Position numbers and translations under genes: made by a program
Part shown: positions 1 to 13,199 of the stretch, piece by piece
Numbering within the stretch: position 1 is the stretch's first letter
Layout of the letters: each line of letters opens with the position of its first letter
NCBI GenBank assembly: GCA_003991915.1
Contig: RQTK01000340.1
Location: 322,699-386,698 of the forward strand
Source: Elysia chlorotica
Lineage: Eukaryota; Mollusca; Gastropoda; Plakobranchidae
Reading direction: 5' to 3'
Length of the DNA: 64,000 nucleotides
Notes under the pieces: model-generated
What the model saw: the letters and a program-made list of their open reading frames with translations, nothing else
What the model was told of the DNA's origin: nothing
Database searches by the model: none

Positions 1-76
1 AGAGAGAGAGAGANAGAGAGAGAGAGAGAGAGAGAGAGAGTGAGAGAGAGAGAAAGAGATAGAAAGATAGAGATCG
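1..76. repeat. (AG)n microsatellite, start of window
   Basis: Near-pure AG dinucleotides with one ambiguous base (N at 14), decaying into purine-rich sequence. Confidence 0.9.
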
Positions 77-2325
77 TTTGAAAACGAAAGACAGAAATAG
101 ATAGAAATGTCGAATGATAGACAGGTCTAGATTAAAAAGACAAACACACAGGCGAAGACAACGTTATTTTTTATTTTTTTTATTTAAACATCTTGCAGCC
201 CCAGCGAGGTAATTAAGCCAGATCAAACAGGAAGAAAATCGCCCCAACAGAGGTCTCGCCGACACGACTTAACAGCACCTATCCCCAGTCGACAAACACG
301 CCATGACTTCCCACTGGTTTCCAGCAAACTGTAGGCCTCTCAGCCTACCCCTGGCGGAGTCCGTCTCCGAGTAGCTGTCTGTAGTGCCTGGCTGGCTCAC
401 CCCGTCTCAGCCCTGGTGGCCGTTTAGCGAAAACATCAGGGAGCAATAACAAGGTTCAGTCGCGCGAGAAATTGATTCCGGTCGGCCCCCCGAGGAGCCG
501 TTAGCTTATTGAACGATCACAGGCCTGCGGAACCACTTTCCTCCAAGTAGATATGGAATTACACGCTGCACGATGATAGCTTAGGGCCCCAACAGATAAA
601 TGCTTAGAGAACGGGCAGTTAAGACGGCATTTATCATCGTATCTATGAAGATGTCTTGCAGTCTTAGGTTTGTAATTAAAGTCCATAGTGCATGAAAATA
701 AGTGGCTATAGTGGAATATTACACTAGAGTCAACAGGCACATGGCAATCATTTAAAGATTAAGGGTATATCATTGCGATTGCAACATGTGTTATCAAATG
801 TCAAAGTGTTAAATAAAGCGGGCATACGACTAACGGGCATTTCGTTCAATCATAACAATGATCTAACCTATTGCTAATACCTGTACCTTCAGATGAGAGA
901 CTTTTACTGTTTCAACCATTTTATGTAGACCAGGTGAAATTTGAGCTGAGCAGAAGTTAATCATCATTTATTTTTTGTGCCACCGAATGATCAACTGAAT
1001 TTGATCGTGCTTTTAATTGTTTAAACAAAGGGAAAACTGATACCATTGAGTGATTTCGGTTTCTGAAGAATGGTTGCTGTTTGTGGATTATCAACAGATA
1101 ACAACGACTATTTCCTCGTTGAGCTCTCCGTAAAAAGATTAGGAGAACTTAGATTTTAAATTTTTTCGAGGACATTCATTTCTTAGGGGAAGGTGTGGGC
1201 AGGGGGGCGAGTCTTGCCTCTCTCACTATTGGAGACGAATATTGCATTAGAGAGAGATCAATAATTTCACTGGTTTCAAATGCCAAGCATAAAGCATATC
1301 GCTACTTAATATTTACAAGCTCAAAGAGCGAAGCGTAGACTTATTGAGAAACCTGTGTTATTATACACTGTTGGATCACCATAAGTTTGTTATAATATAA
1401 TATAATTATTTATTATTTGATACACTAACAATTTCAAGTGCGATTTAGTAAGTTACGTCAGACGCCTTTTTCTGTTTGTGCATAATCTTCGCCTCTTTGA
1501 AACCAAGATTTTCTTTGCACGGATAGCTACAAAATGACGCTAGTTCCGCCTTGCTCTCCACTGCCTGCTTAACTTATTGAATTAAGCCCCTCTAGACAGG
1601 AAAGAAACCCAGCAGCGTAAAAAAGAAGTAACTTCCGGTTAGTGGATGTGTGACCCCATTAACCCTGCGTGAAAATTGTCAATAGTGTTGTATTTATTAT
1701 TGATGTTCCATAAGAACAGGCACGAACAATACACGTGACTCGAGCATCGGGAGTGTTCAAACAGCGTTGATGGACAGGCAGAGATGGAGCGCTGTAGTAG
1801 CGTTCAATACTTCTGTAGCTGTCGGAGTTTCACACCAAACACGTCTCAACATAGGATATTTTTACACATTTCATGTGGAATTTTTTTCGGGGATATTGAA
1901 TAAATTATTCTTCAGTGCGTAAACTTGCTTATCAAGTTCATTTTAACTTTAAAATATATCACAAAACAGCTCAATTTTTGATCACCTCGACAGGATTAAC
2001 TGCAGCACCGATCTTCTTGAAATTCTGCATGGATGGATGTACTATGTAGATCTTTTTTTTATTCCAGTTCAATGGCACATTTAGAATAAATAATGGTGAG
2101 TGCAATATTTTCTGTTAACATAACATCAATGCCAACATGGCTGTTCATCTAAAACTTTAATTTCGCGAATTCGCGGGTCTTTCAACTAGTTCATAAATAA
2201 AGCATAGGGAGCCAGACTTTGTGGTTCATTTTTGTTGCTAAAGTTGGATACATCTTTTTCTTTGACTTATCTAAATCTAGTTCTAGATCTCTATAGGCCT
2301 GCTTGCCTTCCGTAAACTTTATAGG

Positions 2326-2327
<2 letters not shown>
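77..2327. other. Noncoding stretch, GC-richer patch at about 190-560
   Basis: No supported exon on either strand. Bases 190-560 are clearly richer in G+C than the flanks, with a TAATTAAG string at its left edge. This could be an old repeat or a regulatory element; nothing further can be claimed. The remainder is ordinary AT-rich intron or intergenic sequence. Confidence 0.4.
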
Positions 2328-2411
<84 letters not shown>

Positions 2412-2436
2412 GGCGAGAGAGAGCGAGAAACAGAGA

Positions 2437-2476
<40 letters not shown>
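2328..2476. repeat. (GA)n microsatellite
   Basis: About 150 bases of GA/GAGC repeat, giving spurious Ser-Leu or Arg-Glu reading frames. Confidence 0.95.
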
Positions 2477-2477
<1 letters not shown>

Positions 2478-3453
2478 GGACAAACAGAGACACACTTAGG
2501 CTAGGAAACACGGAGAAATAGTGAAAAGGAGTATATATGATGAACGTATTCAATTATCATGAATTGTTTCTCTTCAAATTTATACTTGATTTCCCGTAAT
2601 GCCTTGTATGTCTGGGGCCTGTCCTAACATTGTTTATTTCCCATATGTGTGCATTACGTATTGACTGACTCGAGATTCAATTTGCTGGATGTTACGCTAA
2701 TGGAGAACATGTCTGCTTCAACAGCAGAAGCTTTCCGACCAGGACTGGATAGCCAAGGCCATCGTCTTCGATTCCCTTATTTCCTGGAGAGTCTTGAGGC
2801 CGGAAGGGGCAGCTGAAGTGCATCATGGTCAGGGAAAGTAAAAATAGAAGGTTTCCCGCGGTAAGTTCCAATGTAAGTGACATCGAGTGTATTCGGCATT
2901 TTGGATAGCGCTCATCCGATCGATCTACTGCCTCTATCTACACCGAAATCCCTTAGCCCTCCGATAAAAGATGGGAGGGAAGAAGTTGAAGAGAGGTTCT
3001 TAATAACAAAGCAGACATAGCTTCCTATTACTCAGACCCATTAGGTGTCTCGCAAACGAAGAAGATTGATAGTGGGTGAGGTAAGGCTATCAGGAAAAAG
3101 AGACAGCAAGAGGTTGGATGAGAGAAGGGGGTGAGATACAGTGGACAGTCGTTTGATAAGATGGAAAAGTTGAGAATGAGAAAGAGAGAAAGAGAGAGTG
3201 GGGGGGGGGGAATAGAGAAGGAGGGAGAGAAACAGAGAGAGGAGGAAATACCCATACAAATAGATAGAAAAAAGGTACAGATAGGGTGAGCGGACAGACA
3301 TATTGACATAGATAAAAAGAGAGATAGAACTTTGAAGGAGGCATCGTTTACCTTAGTGTATATTGCATTCAATATGTCAGGGAATACAAATGTAACTCGA
3401 GTAAATGATAAAATCGATATATTCTATGTAGATATAAAGAAAAAAAGAGAGAT

Positions 3454-3510
<57 letters not shown>

Positions 3511-5130
3511 GATACATTTCCTTTTACGGCTTTGCTTTTACCGCTATTCGTAATGATCTTCAAAAAATCATTTTAACATTTTCACTTGTACACCGTTACA
3601 TCGTTGAGGATGTAAGTTACGAGTTCTATGTTGATGCCTATCCCTTCTTTAAAACAGCACAATTACTTTTATGTAATATCACAGTTACAAAAAAACTGCA
3701 ATGATAAACAAATCCCTCGGCTGAAGAAAACCATTCAAGTGTCCTAAATCTAGGTTTAGTTCTGAAGGTAGGAAGTACAAAGCTACCCAAAAATGACACT
3801 CCAAAGTATGCAGATGAAATCATGGTCAATTTGAAACGGCGACCACTCTCCGGTGGCCCACCAACCAGCAATTACTAGATGCCATCAGGTGAAAAACGGA
3901 TTTCGGATCTCACTCAGGGTGAGTTACTCAAGTAGCGTTTGCTGCTTCACGGCTCACGAAGAAACAATTTAGTGGCCTATCTCCTGGTCTCCTGTTCCTA
4001 GGAGATATACATTTTTCAATAACAGCGATTTTTTTAAATTAAGATAGTCATTTTGATTTCTGTGTGTAGTTGTTTTTTGACATTGAAGACATACATTTGA
4101 CTTGCAAGAATCGTAAGGCGCTGTTTTTTCCCCTCATTTTTTTAAAATCAAGCAACAAATGCCTTTTCTAGACACAAGTCAAAGTGTTATTGGATGAAGT
4201 GAACCGTTTAAAAATACAATGATTTTGAATATGTCTATGCTAATGTAGGAAATGGTTGAGGTAAACTCGTAGTATGTCACCATTTTCTTTCCCGCTGCCT
4301 GACTTCTTCGAACAATGAAGTTAAACAATTTAAGTCACTGATTCCAATATAAGATATACGTGCTTCGTTCCTAAATAAGCTGCCATAAATAGCCGAACAA
4401 TCTGTACACGTGATAACCAATTAAACAAGGTGAATATGACTTTGATCTGTTTCGGTGACGTCACAGCAGGTAACCATGGAAACAGGAAGAAGCTCATTAT
4501 TGTAATGGAGATCGAAACTGGGTACACACAAATTACAGACGTTCCCCATGTATTATGTTCCAACAAGACCTAATTACCACTTCCGCCGTTTAAATTGGGA
4601 GATCTTTGTATGTTTTTAGTCAGTGCTGATAATTTTCGGGTTTTCGATCGAGCTAGGTGGTGAGACAGTCTTAGGGTTTTAATACAAACTCATACGTATC
4701 AAGGCAGACTAATCAATGGTTTCGTAACAGAGTGAACTGTCTTGTAATCTAAAGCAAAGGACTCACTCCTCGGTTTTAAGATCAAAGGGAACAATCATCG
4801 ATTGTGTGATGATCAAAGATCCACAGAGAAGATTACACATTACGGAAGCTTCTCTGATAGGTTAAGAAGGAACCAGATCAAACTCTAGGTAAGAATTTCG
4901 TTGAGACTTCAATAAGAAATCAGACACGGAGGAATTAAATAAGGTACAAGAAATACAGACTCCTTCATACTTTTACTTGAATTTTTTTAATGTTTGCTAG
5001 TATAATTTGATCACTGAGGTGGTCTTAGGACTTTTAAACACCATCATGCTGGTTTGTATTGATCGAATCACAGTTTGAAGGGGGAGGCCCTCCTAACGCC
5101 ATTTTACATTGATTTGGTTAATATATAGAA
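2477..5130. other. Noncoding stretch with purine tracts
   Basis: Contains purine-rich tracts at 3174-3250 and (GA)n at 3447-3513. A moderately GC-rich block at 2690-2890 has open frames but no splice signals or recognisable protein. No gene supported. Confidence 0.5.
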
Positions 5131-5136
5131 ATAGAA

Positions 5137-5330
5137 TTGGGGCACGAGATAAGCAGTGGGTAAAGCGTTGGATTGACGAGCAGGACGTCCGAGGTTCAAT
5201 GCGTGCATCCGATTGGAGACCTGAGGCTTGTCTGTCCAGATTACTGACTGATCTAACACGGATTTTATTTCGTTCTAAAGTAAAAAGAATTAGGCAAATA
5301 TACATGGTCGACAAAAACATTAGATAAAAA
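5137..5330 (+). repeat. tRNA-derived SINE, family B (tRNA-like head plus tail)
   Basis: The tRNA-like head GGGGCACGAGATAAGCAG...AAGCGTTGGATTGACGAG carries a good B box (GGTTCAATGC), followed by a T-rich unrelated tail. Resembles the head of the element at 53036-53106. Loss of tRNA symmetry indicates a SINE rather than a functional tRNA. Confidence 0.5.
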
Positions 5331-5439
5331 AGTATTCCATTCCATCAATTAATCAAGTGCTTTGATTTGTAGCGTTGACAATCGTGTCCCTCCCTAAAAA
5401 AACAATACAAAAACAAAACAAAAAACACACACATACACA

Positions 5440-5960
5440 CACTCTTTCTCTCACTTTCCAATCCTTCTTCGCTGCTTTCAACGTCTCAGTTACTTTCCCA
5501 AAGTATACTAGTTTGTTAGTCTGTCCATTCTAATCTCTCGTTGTCTTCCCAGCTATGGCCTCCTTTAACCAAGTTTGTTTTTATAAGCTGTTCCAGCTTT
5601 TCTCTTTCCATCACATGTCTAAAGACGATTACTTGCTGGCCTTTTCGAAATATATTCATAAGCGATCTTTTGTCTGTTAACTTTCTGTATGACTATCAGA
5701 CGACTTGAAGACGTTTTTGTTGAGGTTGTCCAAGCCTCCAATACATTCATAAACAGGGGTTTAATACAGCACTAAATTTCTCTTCTTTAAGGTGCATGGC
5801 GATGACACGGTTTGCAACTCTCTAAAATCTCAGTTTTGAATATCCTATTATTATTGATGTGATTTCAATGTTCTTCCTTCTAGCTCCTTTGGTAGAGATA
5901 TTTATCCACGGAAGTTGCTTCTTTTGACTGACGACCATTAATAGACATTATATATGAACG
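5440..5960 (-). mobile_element. Decayed non-LTR retrotransposon 3' end
   Basis: Minus-strand reading includes RHVMEREKLEQLIKTNLVKG, which matches the familiar LINE reverse-transcriptase C-terminal pattern GHVMRREKLENLVxTGKxxGK, followed in a shifted frame by a region ending LKAAKKDWK. Frameshifts and stops mark it as a relic. The upstream limit is approximate. Confidence 0.5.
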
Positions 5961-6392
5961 ACGAATAATTATGCTGATCACGGCCGGATAGACCTTTTCG
6001 GGTAACAGTAACAAAGATGCATAAATGAAAAGATAGAAAAAAAGCCGGCATAGCAATAGTAAAGGAAAAGAAAATCATCAGCCAGAGAAAGGAGTGCCGC
6101 CTTCCGTGTTGTAACCTGTATGTTCATGAGACCAACTAACCCACGCAGGTCCCTTTCGTGACTCTACAGTTATTTTATAGATCTAATAATTGTTCATATA
6201 TTTTTAGAGCTGTAGGCCTATCAATCGAAAAGAAGGTCTTGGTTGCTCCCATCTAGAGAACAATTATGAAATTTCACATGAAAATAAATGGTTTTATGTA
6301 TCTCCAAAAGACTTCCTAGTTGCTAACTAGCTTGCTTCAGAAAATAATGTAATAGTTATGAGTGTCTTCTACACCCTCCCCATCTCCCTGTT

Positions 6393-6410
6393 TCTCTCTC
6401 TCACTCTCTC

Positions 6411-6461
<51 letters not shown>
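6393..6461. repeat. (CT)n microsatellite
   Basis: About 70 bases of CT repeat with minor interruptions. Confidence 0.95.
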
Positions 6462-6924
6462 AAAGAAATCACCCTCTTTTGCTATTTTCTTTGTTTTTTT
6501 ACTTTTTACACATATATATTTTGCACTTTGTGGTACATACAAATCGCCATCTTAAAGTAAATATTGACATGGATGAGCGATCCAAGTCTACAAAATCCGA
6601 TATCGATACGTTAATGTCAAATCGTGAAATTCGTTCCGAAAAAAAAATTATTTAAATCACTTTATATTACGACAACTAGTTTGTTTTGTACGTATATATA
6701 TGAGTACATAAATCAAAATCCAAAATGGAGATCTATCCAAAGGAACAATAACAACAAAGGACAACAATGTAATTTGTTGTTGTTTTTTAACCGTATTATT
6801 TGACAGTGCAGAAAACATACTAGAGATTGTGTACACTTGCTGCACTTAATTACTAGGAATAGTCTATCATTCCTCAGACCACAGGATCAGGAGTCTTCCA
6901 AGAAGTTCTACCAGCGATCCACAA

Positions 6925-7130
6925 TATTGAAGGCCTTGCGACCAAGGGACCAAAAACAAAACGAAGACGGTACATAATGAAATCTACACCGGCGTCCAAT
7001 CATGGCTTGAAATAAGACTTCTGGAGCCAATGAGCGATTAGAAAACTTCATGCATGGCGGGCCTGGTTAAGTCATCTACTAACGTCGCGTCGATCACAAA
7101 CACTGTGTTATTGTGATGAGTGGGATGAGA
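6925..7130 (+). repeat. Interspersed repeat family C, copy 1
   Basis: Contains ACGAAGACGG...GAAATCTACAC...CGTCCAATCATGGCTTG...GCCAATGAGCGATTA, shared in order with copies at 22137, 26700 and (inverted) 28840. No coding capacity is evident, so it is likely a short nonautonomous element. Confidence 0.6.
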
Positions 7131-7640
7131 TGAGCACGAAGGTTTGAGAGGAGCAGGGGGGTGCCGGCCCTAGCCAGACCTGATCAATGTGCGAATGATG
7201 AGCCCCTATGATGGAGAGGTTTAGTGCGGGCCTCACCGAGAGGCTTATTGTCTCAAGAACGCGCTTCCTACGAAATTGAAATTGCAGGCTCTGCGAATCT
7301 CAGACGACGACAACGGATGACGTGTTTATGCCCTTAACTCATCGGATTTTCTGGTCGCTGATTGTCTTCGCAAATCTGGCATAGAGCTATAATGCGACGT
7401 GGGTGCGGATTTCCCTTACCTATGGTCTGCGTTTTGCTACGGCCCCGGTTATCGTTAGATCTCCAGGCATTGCCGATTAAGAGAGCTCACCCCAAGAACG
7501 TCACGGAACTCTGACAAGGGGAGCCTACTCGACCTCCTCCGCGCTTTACGAGTTGATCTCGTTAGGGCTGGGTTGTCTCTCCTCGCGTCGATGTGGAATT
7601 CAGTTCTGGGCACGCCCGCAGATTCTTACCACAGTAAACA
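7131..7640. other. GC-richer noncoding block of unknown nature
   Basis: About 500 bases with higher G+C and CpG than the surroundings, directly downstream of family C copy 1. No open frame or RNA fold is recognised. It may be a longer repeat containing family C or a regulatory block. Confidence 0.3.
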
Positions 7641-10600
7641 ACTTACTGCTTGTTTTGGTTTGGCTTTTCCATTTGTTTTGTTTTGTGCTGTTATATTTTG
7701 GTTTGGAACCACAGTCAATCAAATTATAAATGAGGCTGGTGGCATTTAAGCAAGTATATAGTATAGGCTTGTGGAATACATTACTGCATACTTATTATGC
7801 GTTGATTTGTGTTTATGCGCTGATACTTAAAAAAAAAAAGCTTAATCGATAAGAATCAGTTCAGAAGATATCTAAACCAGGTCTGCTTTTAAAATTGACG
7901 TGGGTTAAAATTCGTATTTTCTTTGATTGTGTCTATTCATTTTATTGACAAACACTTTGGATATTCTTTTTTTTTCCTGTTAAACTGTTTCTTTATTCTG
8001 CATTCTTAAGACTTACACCTTTTTGTTTCCCCGAAGAATCCCACAACAAAATTATCAGATTTTGATTTTGATTTTTTGGAAAACCTGTCATCAGCCCAGC
8101 ACTCTGCCGACTTAACAAGGTGGAGTCTTGTGCTCCTCTTTGTTTTATTTAAACATAAATTACAAAGTACATGATTTATCCCTAAGAAATTTAAACATCT
8201 CTGTAGTGACTATGATCCATATATTCGCCCGCTCTTAACCAGGCTAGCCCATCCCCGAGTCCAACGAGAGACTAATTAATACATTTCTCGCAGATGGCCC
8301 AGAATTATTGGAATTTCAGAAAATCTGAATAAATGTTTTCCTTCTATTGATATCGACACGTTTCTCTGTAGGCGCGGCACCAACACGACTTTGGTTTTAG
8401 CGGCCTGGAGGCGGTGTCAACTCAAGTGCTGGTCGACTCGAAGCCCTATCGAGTAGAAACAGGGCACTGGCCCTAAAGATCGGAGATTCCCAAAGATGGT
8501 GTATAGGCGCACACACTCCCCATACAGTCGTTCACGGTCTCTTGAGCTCCGGCGCATAGCGAATCACTACTTCCTACTCGGAGGGTGTGAAGCCATAGAT
8601 CACTATAGAACATGGCAAAGGTAGGGAAGATGGAGAAGATATATGTATACACATGACTTGCACTACAGACCTACTTACTTCGTCAATTAGCCAAAGAGCT
8701 AAAAGCATTGATGAGTGTGATTGAGACAATATATGTTGTCATTTAATCCATTGCAACCTTTTTCTTTATTTGTTTATTACTTTTATTTTCTATTGCTGCA
8801 TTTCTAATAACGAAGCCTTGGCTAAATTGGACAGTGCAACAGGTGAAATGCATGATAAGTGATATCTTAATACTCATCAACACAATTAGTCTGTAACAAT
8901 ATTATACGGGAATGTGCAAATTTTTTTTATTCAGCATGAGAAACGCAACTGAGTGATCTTATGATCGACGCAAAATTTGTTTTGTAAGAGGTTTTATAAA
9001 TTATTGTTGATTCAAAACTCTTTTAAATTGATTTTTTTTAGAAGTTGTTAAGCTGTTGTGCCTATTTACTTTGAATTTGAACAATCCCCTTCGTAGAAAC
9101 TGATTCAAGTCGTAATAAAGTTCAAATACAACAGCACACATTTTGTTTGCAGGGTTTCACGGCTAAAAACTAACTGAGTAACGCGTACAACTGAAACTTA
9201 GTGCAAAACCTTTATAACCAACGCAAGGGGGTCTCTTTTATAAAAACGTTCATTTTGTAAAAAAAAAAATAAGAAAGAGCAACAATCAAATACTGATGGA
9301 GAATGCTAGACATTACAAAAATTGTCGCATACACGTTATTGGCAGTGTTATACCTCTGTGCAGTAAATGCAAATAAATTGACGGGAAAATTATAACGACT
9401 GCGTACGGTTGATAAACTATTTTATATTTTAGTAGAAAAAAAGATTTGCTTTGAATTTAATGCAAGCAAGGAAAAAAATAAGAAACCATAAGAAAAAGGC
9501 AAGAAACAAAATTAATGTCCCTTTAAAAAAAGAAAAAACGTATTGATATTTCCGCTGTAGGCATCCCGCGGGCTATTGAAGAAAACTTCGGAGATTATTT
9601 TTAACTCAATGATTGATGGCTGGGATTCAGGGATCTGGCAAGGCGCTTTAGAACCTCCACTCGTTTTGTAACTGCATTAAGTTGCCTTATTTTTACGTTA
9701 CACGTTTTATCAAAAGCATAAAAAATACACTGTATACGTGCACAAAAGACATCGAGAGCTAGAGCTAAAATTCGAGTTCGATGTAATCTATTAGGATTAT
9801 TTTTGTGTCAGTAAAAATACATCTTTACCGTATCACATCATTGTTTAAAAAATAGAACTGCACCACTGAAGGGTTCCCTAAATCGTTTAGGATACTTGAA
9901 TTATGAAATTTTTTACGTTAAATGTAGATTGAGCTTTCAATGTTATTTTGATAATTATATTTTAAGCTTGGAACTTTAGAAACAAATGCACATAAAATAT
10001 TAGTTTTCTTAAAATGTGTAACATAAAGGTAAAAAACAAAGCAAAATAATAGTATACCGTTGTTTGTCGTTTTAAAAATCAACCTCTTAGAAATAAAAAG
10101 TATATGTAAACAATTGATCTGAATAGCTGATGATCATTTTTCACCTTGTCAACGTCTAGTTTCTAGAAAAAAATGTGTTCCAGTACTTTAATTCTTTCTT
10201 CTACCCTTCAAATAGGTCTTGAAATATATCAATTCAAGCAATCTGAGAAAAACAAAGAAAAGATATAACCACTTGGAGAACATAAATTATTCTTTGTCTT
10301 TGTTAACAACGGAACAAAGCTCGCCATATCCAATAACTTTTAAAATGAGATTAAAACAAGTGTTGCGAGAAAAATGCTATCTATTATTAACTAGATTATG
10401 GCAGCAGACATCTATTTTATTTTGATAGACACATTTTTCACACTAATAAAGGTTTTCTTAAAAACTTGATGGTATTCACAAAGCGTTCAAAGATTTGCGA
10501 CAATAATTATCTTTGCAACCACGGTGTATCTTACCGTAATTTATTATAATTTTCTCAACTCGATATACTTTTTATTTGACTTTTGGTAACAAAGTAATTT

Positions 10601-11130
10601 ATTTTCCAAAGAAAAAAAAAACATTGAAAAAAGTATTTCGTGTACTATAAGTAGACCAGTGTCGTTAAGTTTAACACCGACACCATGATTACCAACCAGC
10701 CAAGAAAATAAAACAGGCCCTTTAGGGGAAGTACGATAATAAATTGCTTCATGTTTTTATACAAGTTAAGAAAGTGTAATGTTAAATAAAATGTGTTTTA
10801 CAGGAAAGGCCAGGGTAAAAACTCGAGTCATTCTAGACAGACACTCAGCCTTATTTGTCTGGCAGATCTAATGTGTTTTAAAACCCTTTAAGAATAAAGA
10901 TTAACACATAATACTGTCTGCACTTCTTGTTCTTTTGTAGGGGGCAGTATTCCAAACCAGTAAGTTATATAGAACCCACAATGAGAGAACTGAAAATTGG
11001 ACAAAAGGGATTTAATTTCGTGTTGAATTTCGATCAATCAGCCCACATTATTCTTTTATATGTCCACCCCCGCTTTGGAGGGTTTAACAAATCTGAGTAG
11101 TAATTTGATTACAAGATTCAGAGAAAAATA
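7641..11130. other. AT-rich noncoding stretch
   Basis: Homopolymer A/T runs and no supported exon. A small GC-richer patch lies at 8360-8600. Short open frames (for example 10219-10425) have AT-driven composition and no splice sites. Confidence 0.5.
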
Positions 11131-11134
11131 AGAC

Positions 11135-11600
11135 GGGGATTTAATAAGGAAACTGATAGCAGTACTTTAGTAAGTCGACTTGAGGGGGAGTTCGCAAGGA
11201 GACTTAGATAAGTTGAGTTGAGTTGGTTGGTTAACGTCAAACGACAGCACTATATAGACCATATTGTGGACGAGCCCCAAGACTAATGTCTGATATTTCT
11301 TCTGGATGGTTAAAGAAGAAGTTTAATGAGGAGACTTAAAAGAGGATTATAGTAAAAAGATTTAAAGGAAGCCGTTAGTAAAGACACTGAAAGAGTATAT
11401 ATAGAGCTGAATTTTGGTAAGACGATTTAGTTCAGGAGTTTAGTGAGAGTACTAAGCCATGGACTGTAGCAAGGAAATTTAGAGGCGGGGTTTTATAAGG
11501 AATTTAAGAGCAGAAATTGGGTAAGGAGATTTTGAGGAAATTTTCAGTTAACAATGAGAGATTATAAAAAAAAGACTCAGAGTGGAAATTTAGTCTTTTT
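11135..11600. repeat. Degenerate minisatellite (unit near TTTAGTAAGGAGATTTAGAGG) interrupted by a SINE fragment
   Basis: Many variants of a roughly 20-25-base purine-rich unit (for example AAGGAGACTTAGATAAG, GAGGAGACTTAAAAGAGG, AAGGAAATTTAGAGGCGG) are laid end to end, broken at 11211-11298 by SINE-A sequence. Confidence 0.6.
11211..11298 (-). repeat. SINE family A 3' fragment
   Basis: GTTGAGTTGAGTTGGTTGG then TTAACGTCAAACGACAGCAC, TATATAGACCATATTGTGGACG and GACTAATGTCTGA: the reverse complement of the 3' end of the intact element at 45935-46198. Confidence 0.75.
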
Positions 11601-12775
11601 TTTATTTGTATAGATTGTTATAAAAAATATGTTTCTTTTAATGTAATAAGTATATTTTTTTTAATTCGTGCCACCCGTTGCCTGTTAAAATACTTGGCCC
11701 AACCGATTTGATATGCTAAATCTGTTTGAAATAGATCGTTAGTATCATTAATTTACTCGTGTACCTCAAATACAAAAAAAAAAAAAATTTTTTAATTGTT
11801 TATATGTCTGCATAGGTAAATTTCGTTATGTTATATGTCAAAAATGATTTCACAGAGTGATAAAATCAAATATTTACCAGAGAGTATTCTGCAAGTATTG
11901 TAATTTCTCGATATTCATCATTCTATGTGCAGTGAGAGTTTGGCCTTTGTCAGAAAATGAAAGCCTTGAAATGTCATGGAGAACAGATATAGTAACAGTA
12001 GTAGATATTTGTGAAGTAGTTAGGGAAAGGAAAAATGTTGGGATGTAGAATAATCATAGCACTCTAGAAGGAGGGAGAATAGATGCTATTGATTTTTAGT
12101 CTCACAAGTGCAGAACGCGCTAATGTGAAGTCATTCATATTTTAACTCAATTTTGACTAAATGTAAACAAAAAAATTGTCTTTTTTTCAACAGTTGCTTT
12201 TGTTTTATTATTCTTTATTTTTCTTTGCTCAACGATTATACGTTCGTTGAATGTTTAATATTGTGTATCCTTTTATTTCGTCTCTAGAGAATAGCTCAGT
12301 CAAATTGTGTGGAAAAAAAAGTTCGCGAAAGGGAGCGTTCGAGTGAGATTGATTGATATCTTGTGCCTTTGATTTTGCAAGATTGGTAACAACTGTAATT
12401 ACGCCGTGAAGAATGGTTTCTACAACGAATGACATTTTACATGCAAAACACTTCTCTATAATAAAATGCAAAGGTTATGTTTTGTTCTAGTTGTGAAAAA
12501 AAATAAAAGCTTATAGTTTTGATATTTAAAGTAAATAGTTTGCCTCACAAAACCAATTATATGGGATGTTGTTTTGGAAATGGTGACTTGAAAACAACAA
12601 TATCAATGTATGACGCATTAAAATGAACAATGATTTGTGGGCTGGAGGTATCTCGCAGAAAACATTCTAGATTATAGTAATTTGGGTATCATGAATTGGA
12701 ACTAAGAAACATTTTTATTAAAAAAAAGTTAATATTGAATGTTTTTGGCAATAAACAAAAGTGCATGAGTCTAAT

Positions 12776-12778
<3 letters not shown>

Positions 12779-12825
<47 letters not shown>

Positions 12826-12955
12826 AGATAGAGATGAAGAAAACGAGAGAGCGTTAGTTATGCAGAGAGAGAGAGAGAAAAGGGGAGATAGAGATGGAGA
12901 AAAAGAGAGAGCGTTAGTTATGGAGCGAGAGGGAGATATAAGGAAAAGACAGAGG
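12779..12955. repeat. (GA)n tract with a tandem duplicated purine unit
   Basis: Pure GA to 12820, then two roughly 60-base copies sharing GAGATAGAGATG and AGAGAGCGTTAGTTATG. Confidence 0.8.
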
Positions 12956-13120
12956 GAGCAGGCTTCAATCAAAATAGTATACTTTATCATCTCTCTCCAA
13001 CTGCACATTTTCCCACCCTCTTAGTTTGTTCCTCCCACCCTCCCTCATTTCTCCACGTCTGTATGTATGCCTATAATTCTTGTCTATCTGTACCACTGTC
13101 TTTCTGTCTCACCTAACCGC

Positions 13121-13144
13121 CCTCTCTCTTCTTCTTCTTCTTCT

Positions 13145-13190
<46 letters not shown>
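13121..13190. repeat. (CTT)n followed by (CT)n
   Basis: CTT trinucleotides pass directly into CT dinucleotides; they flank no gene. Confidence 0.9.
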
Positions 13191-13193
<3 letters not shown>

Positions 13194-13199
13194 ACTCTT

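Noticed and set aside
2191..2553. Ser/Leu- and Arg/Glu-rich open frames over (GA)n tracts here and at about 3040-3560, 12718-13320, 30515-30913, 32614-32922, 33598-34004, 36793-37120, 47334-47833 and 53354-53698
   Set aside because: The frames exist only because CT or GA repeats lack stop codons; the flanks carry no splice signals or protein-like sequence.
2692..2883. Open frames on both strands in a GC-richer patch
   Set aside because: No splice pair, no recognisable protein and no preference between frames.
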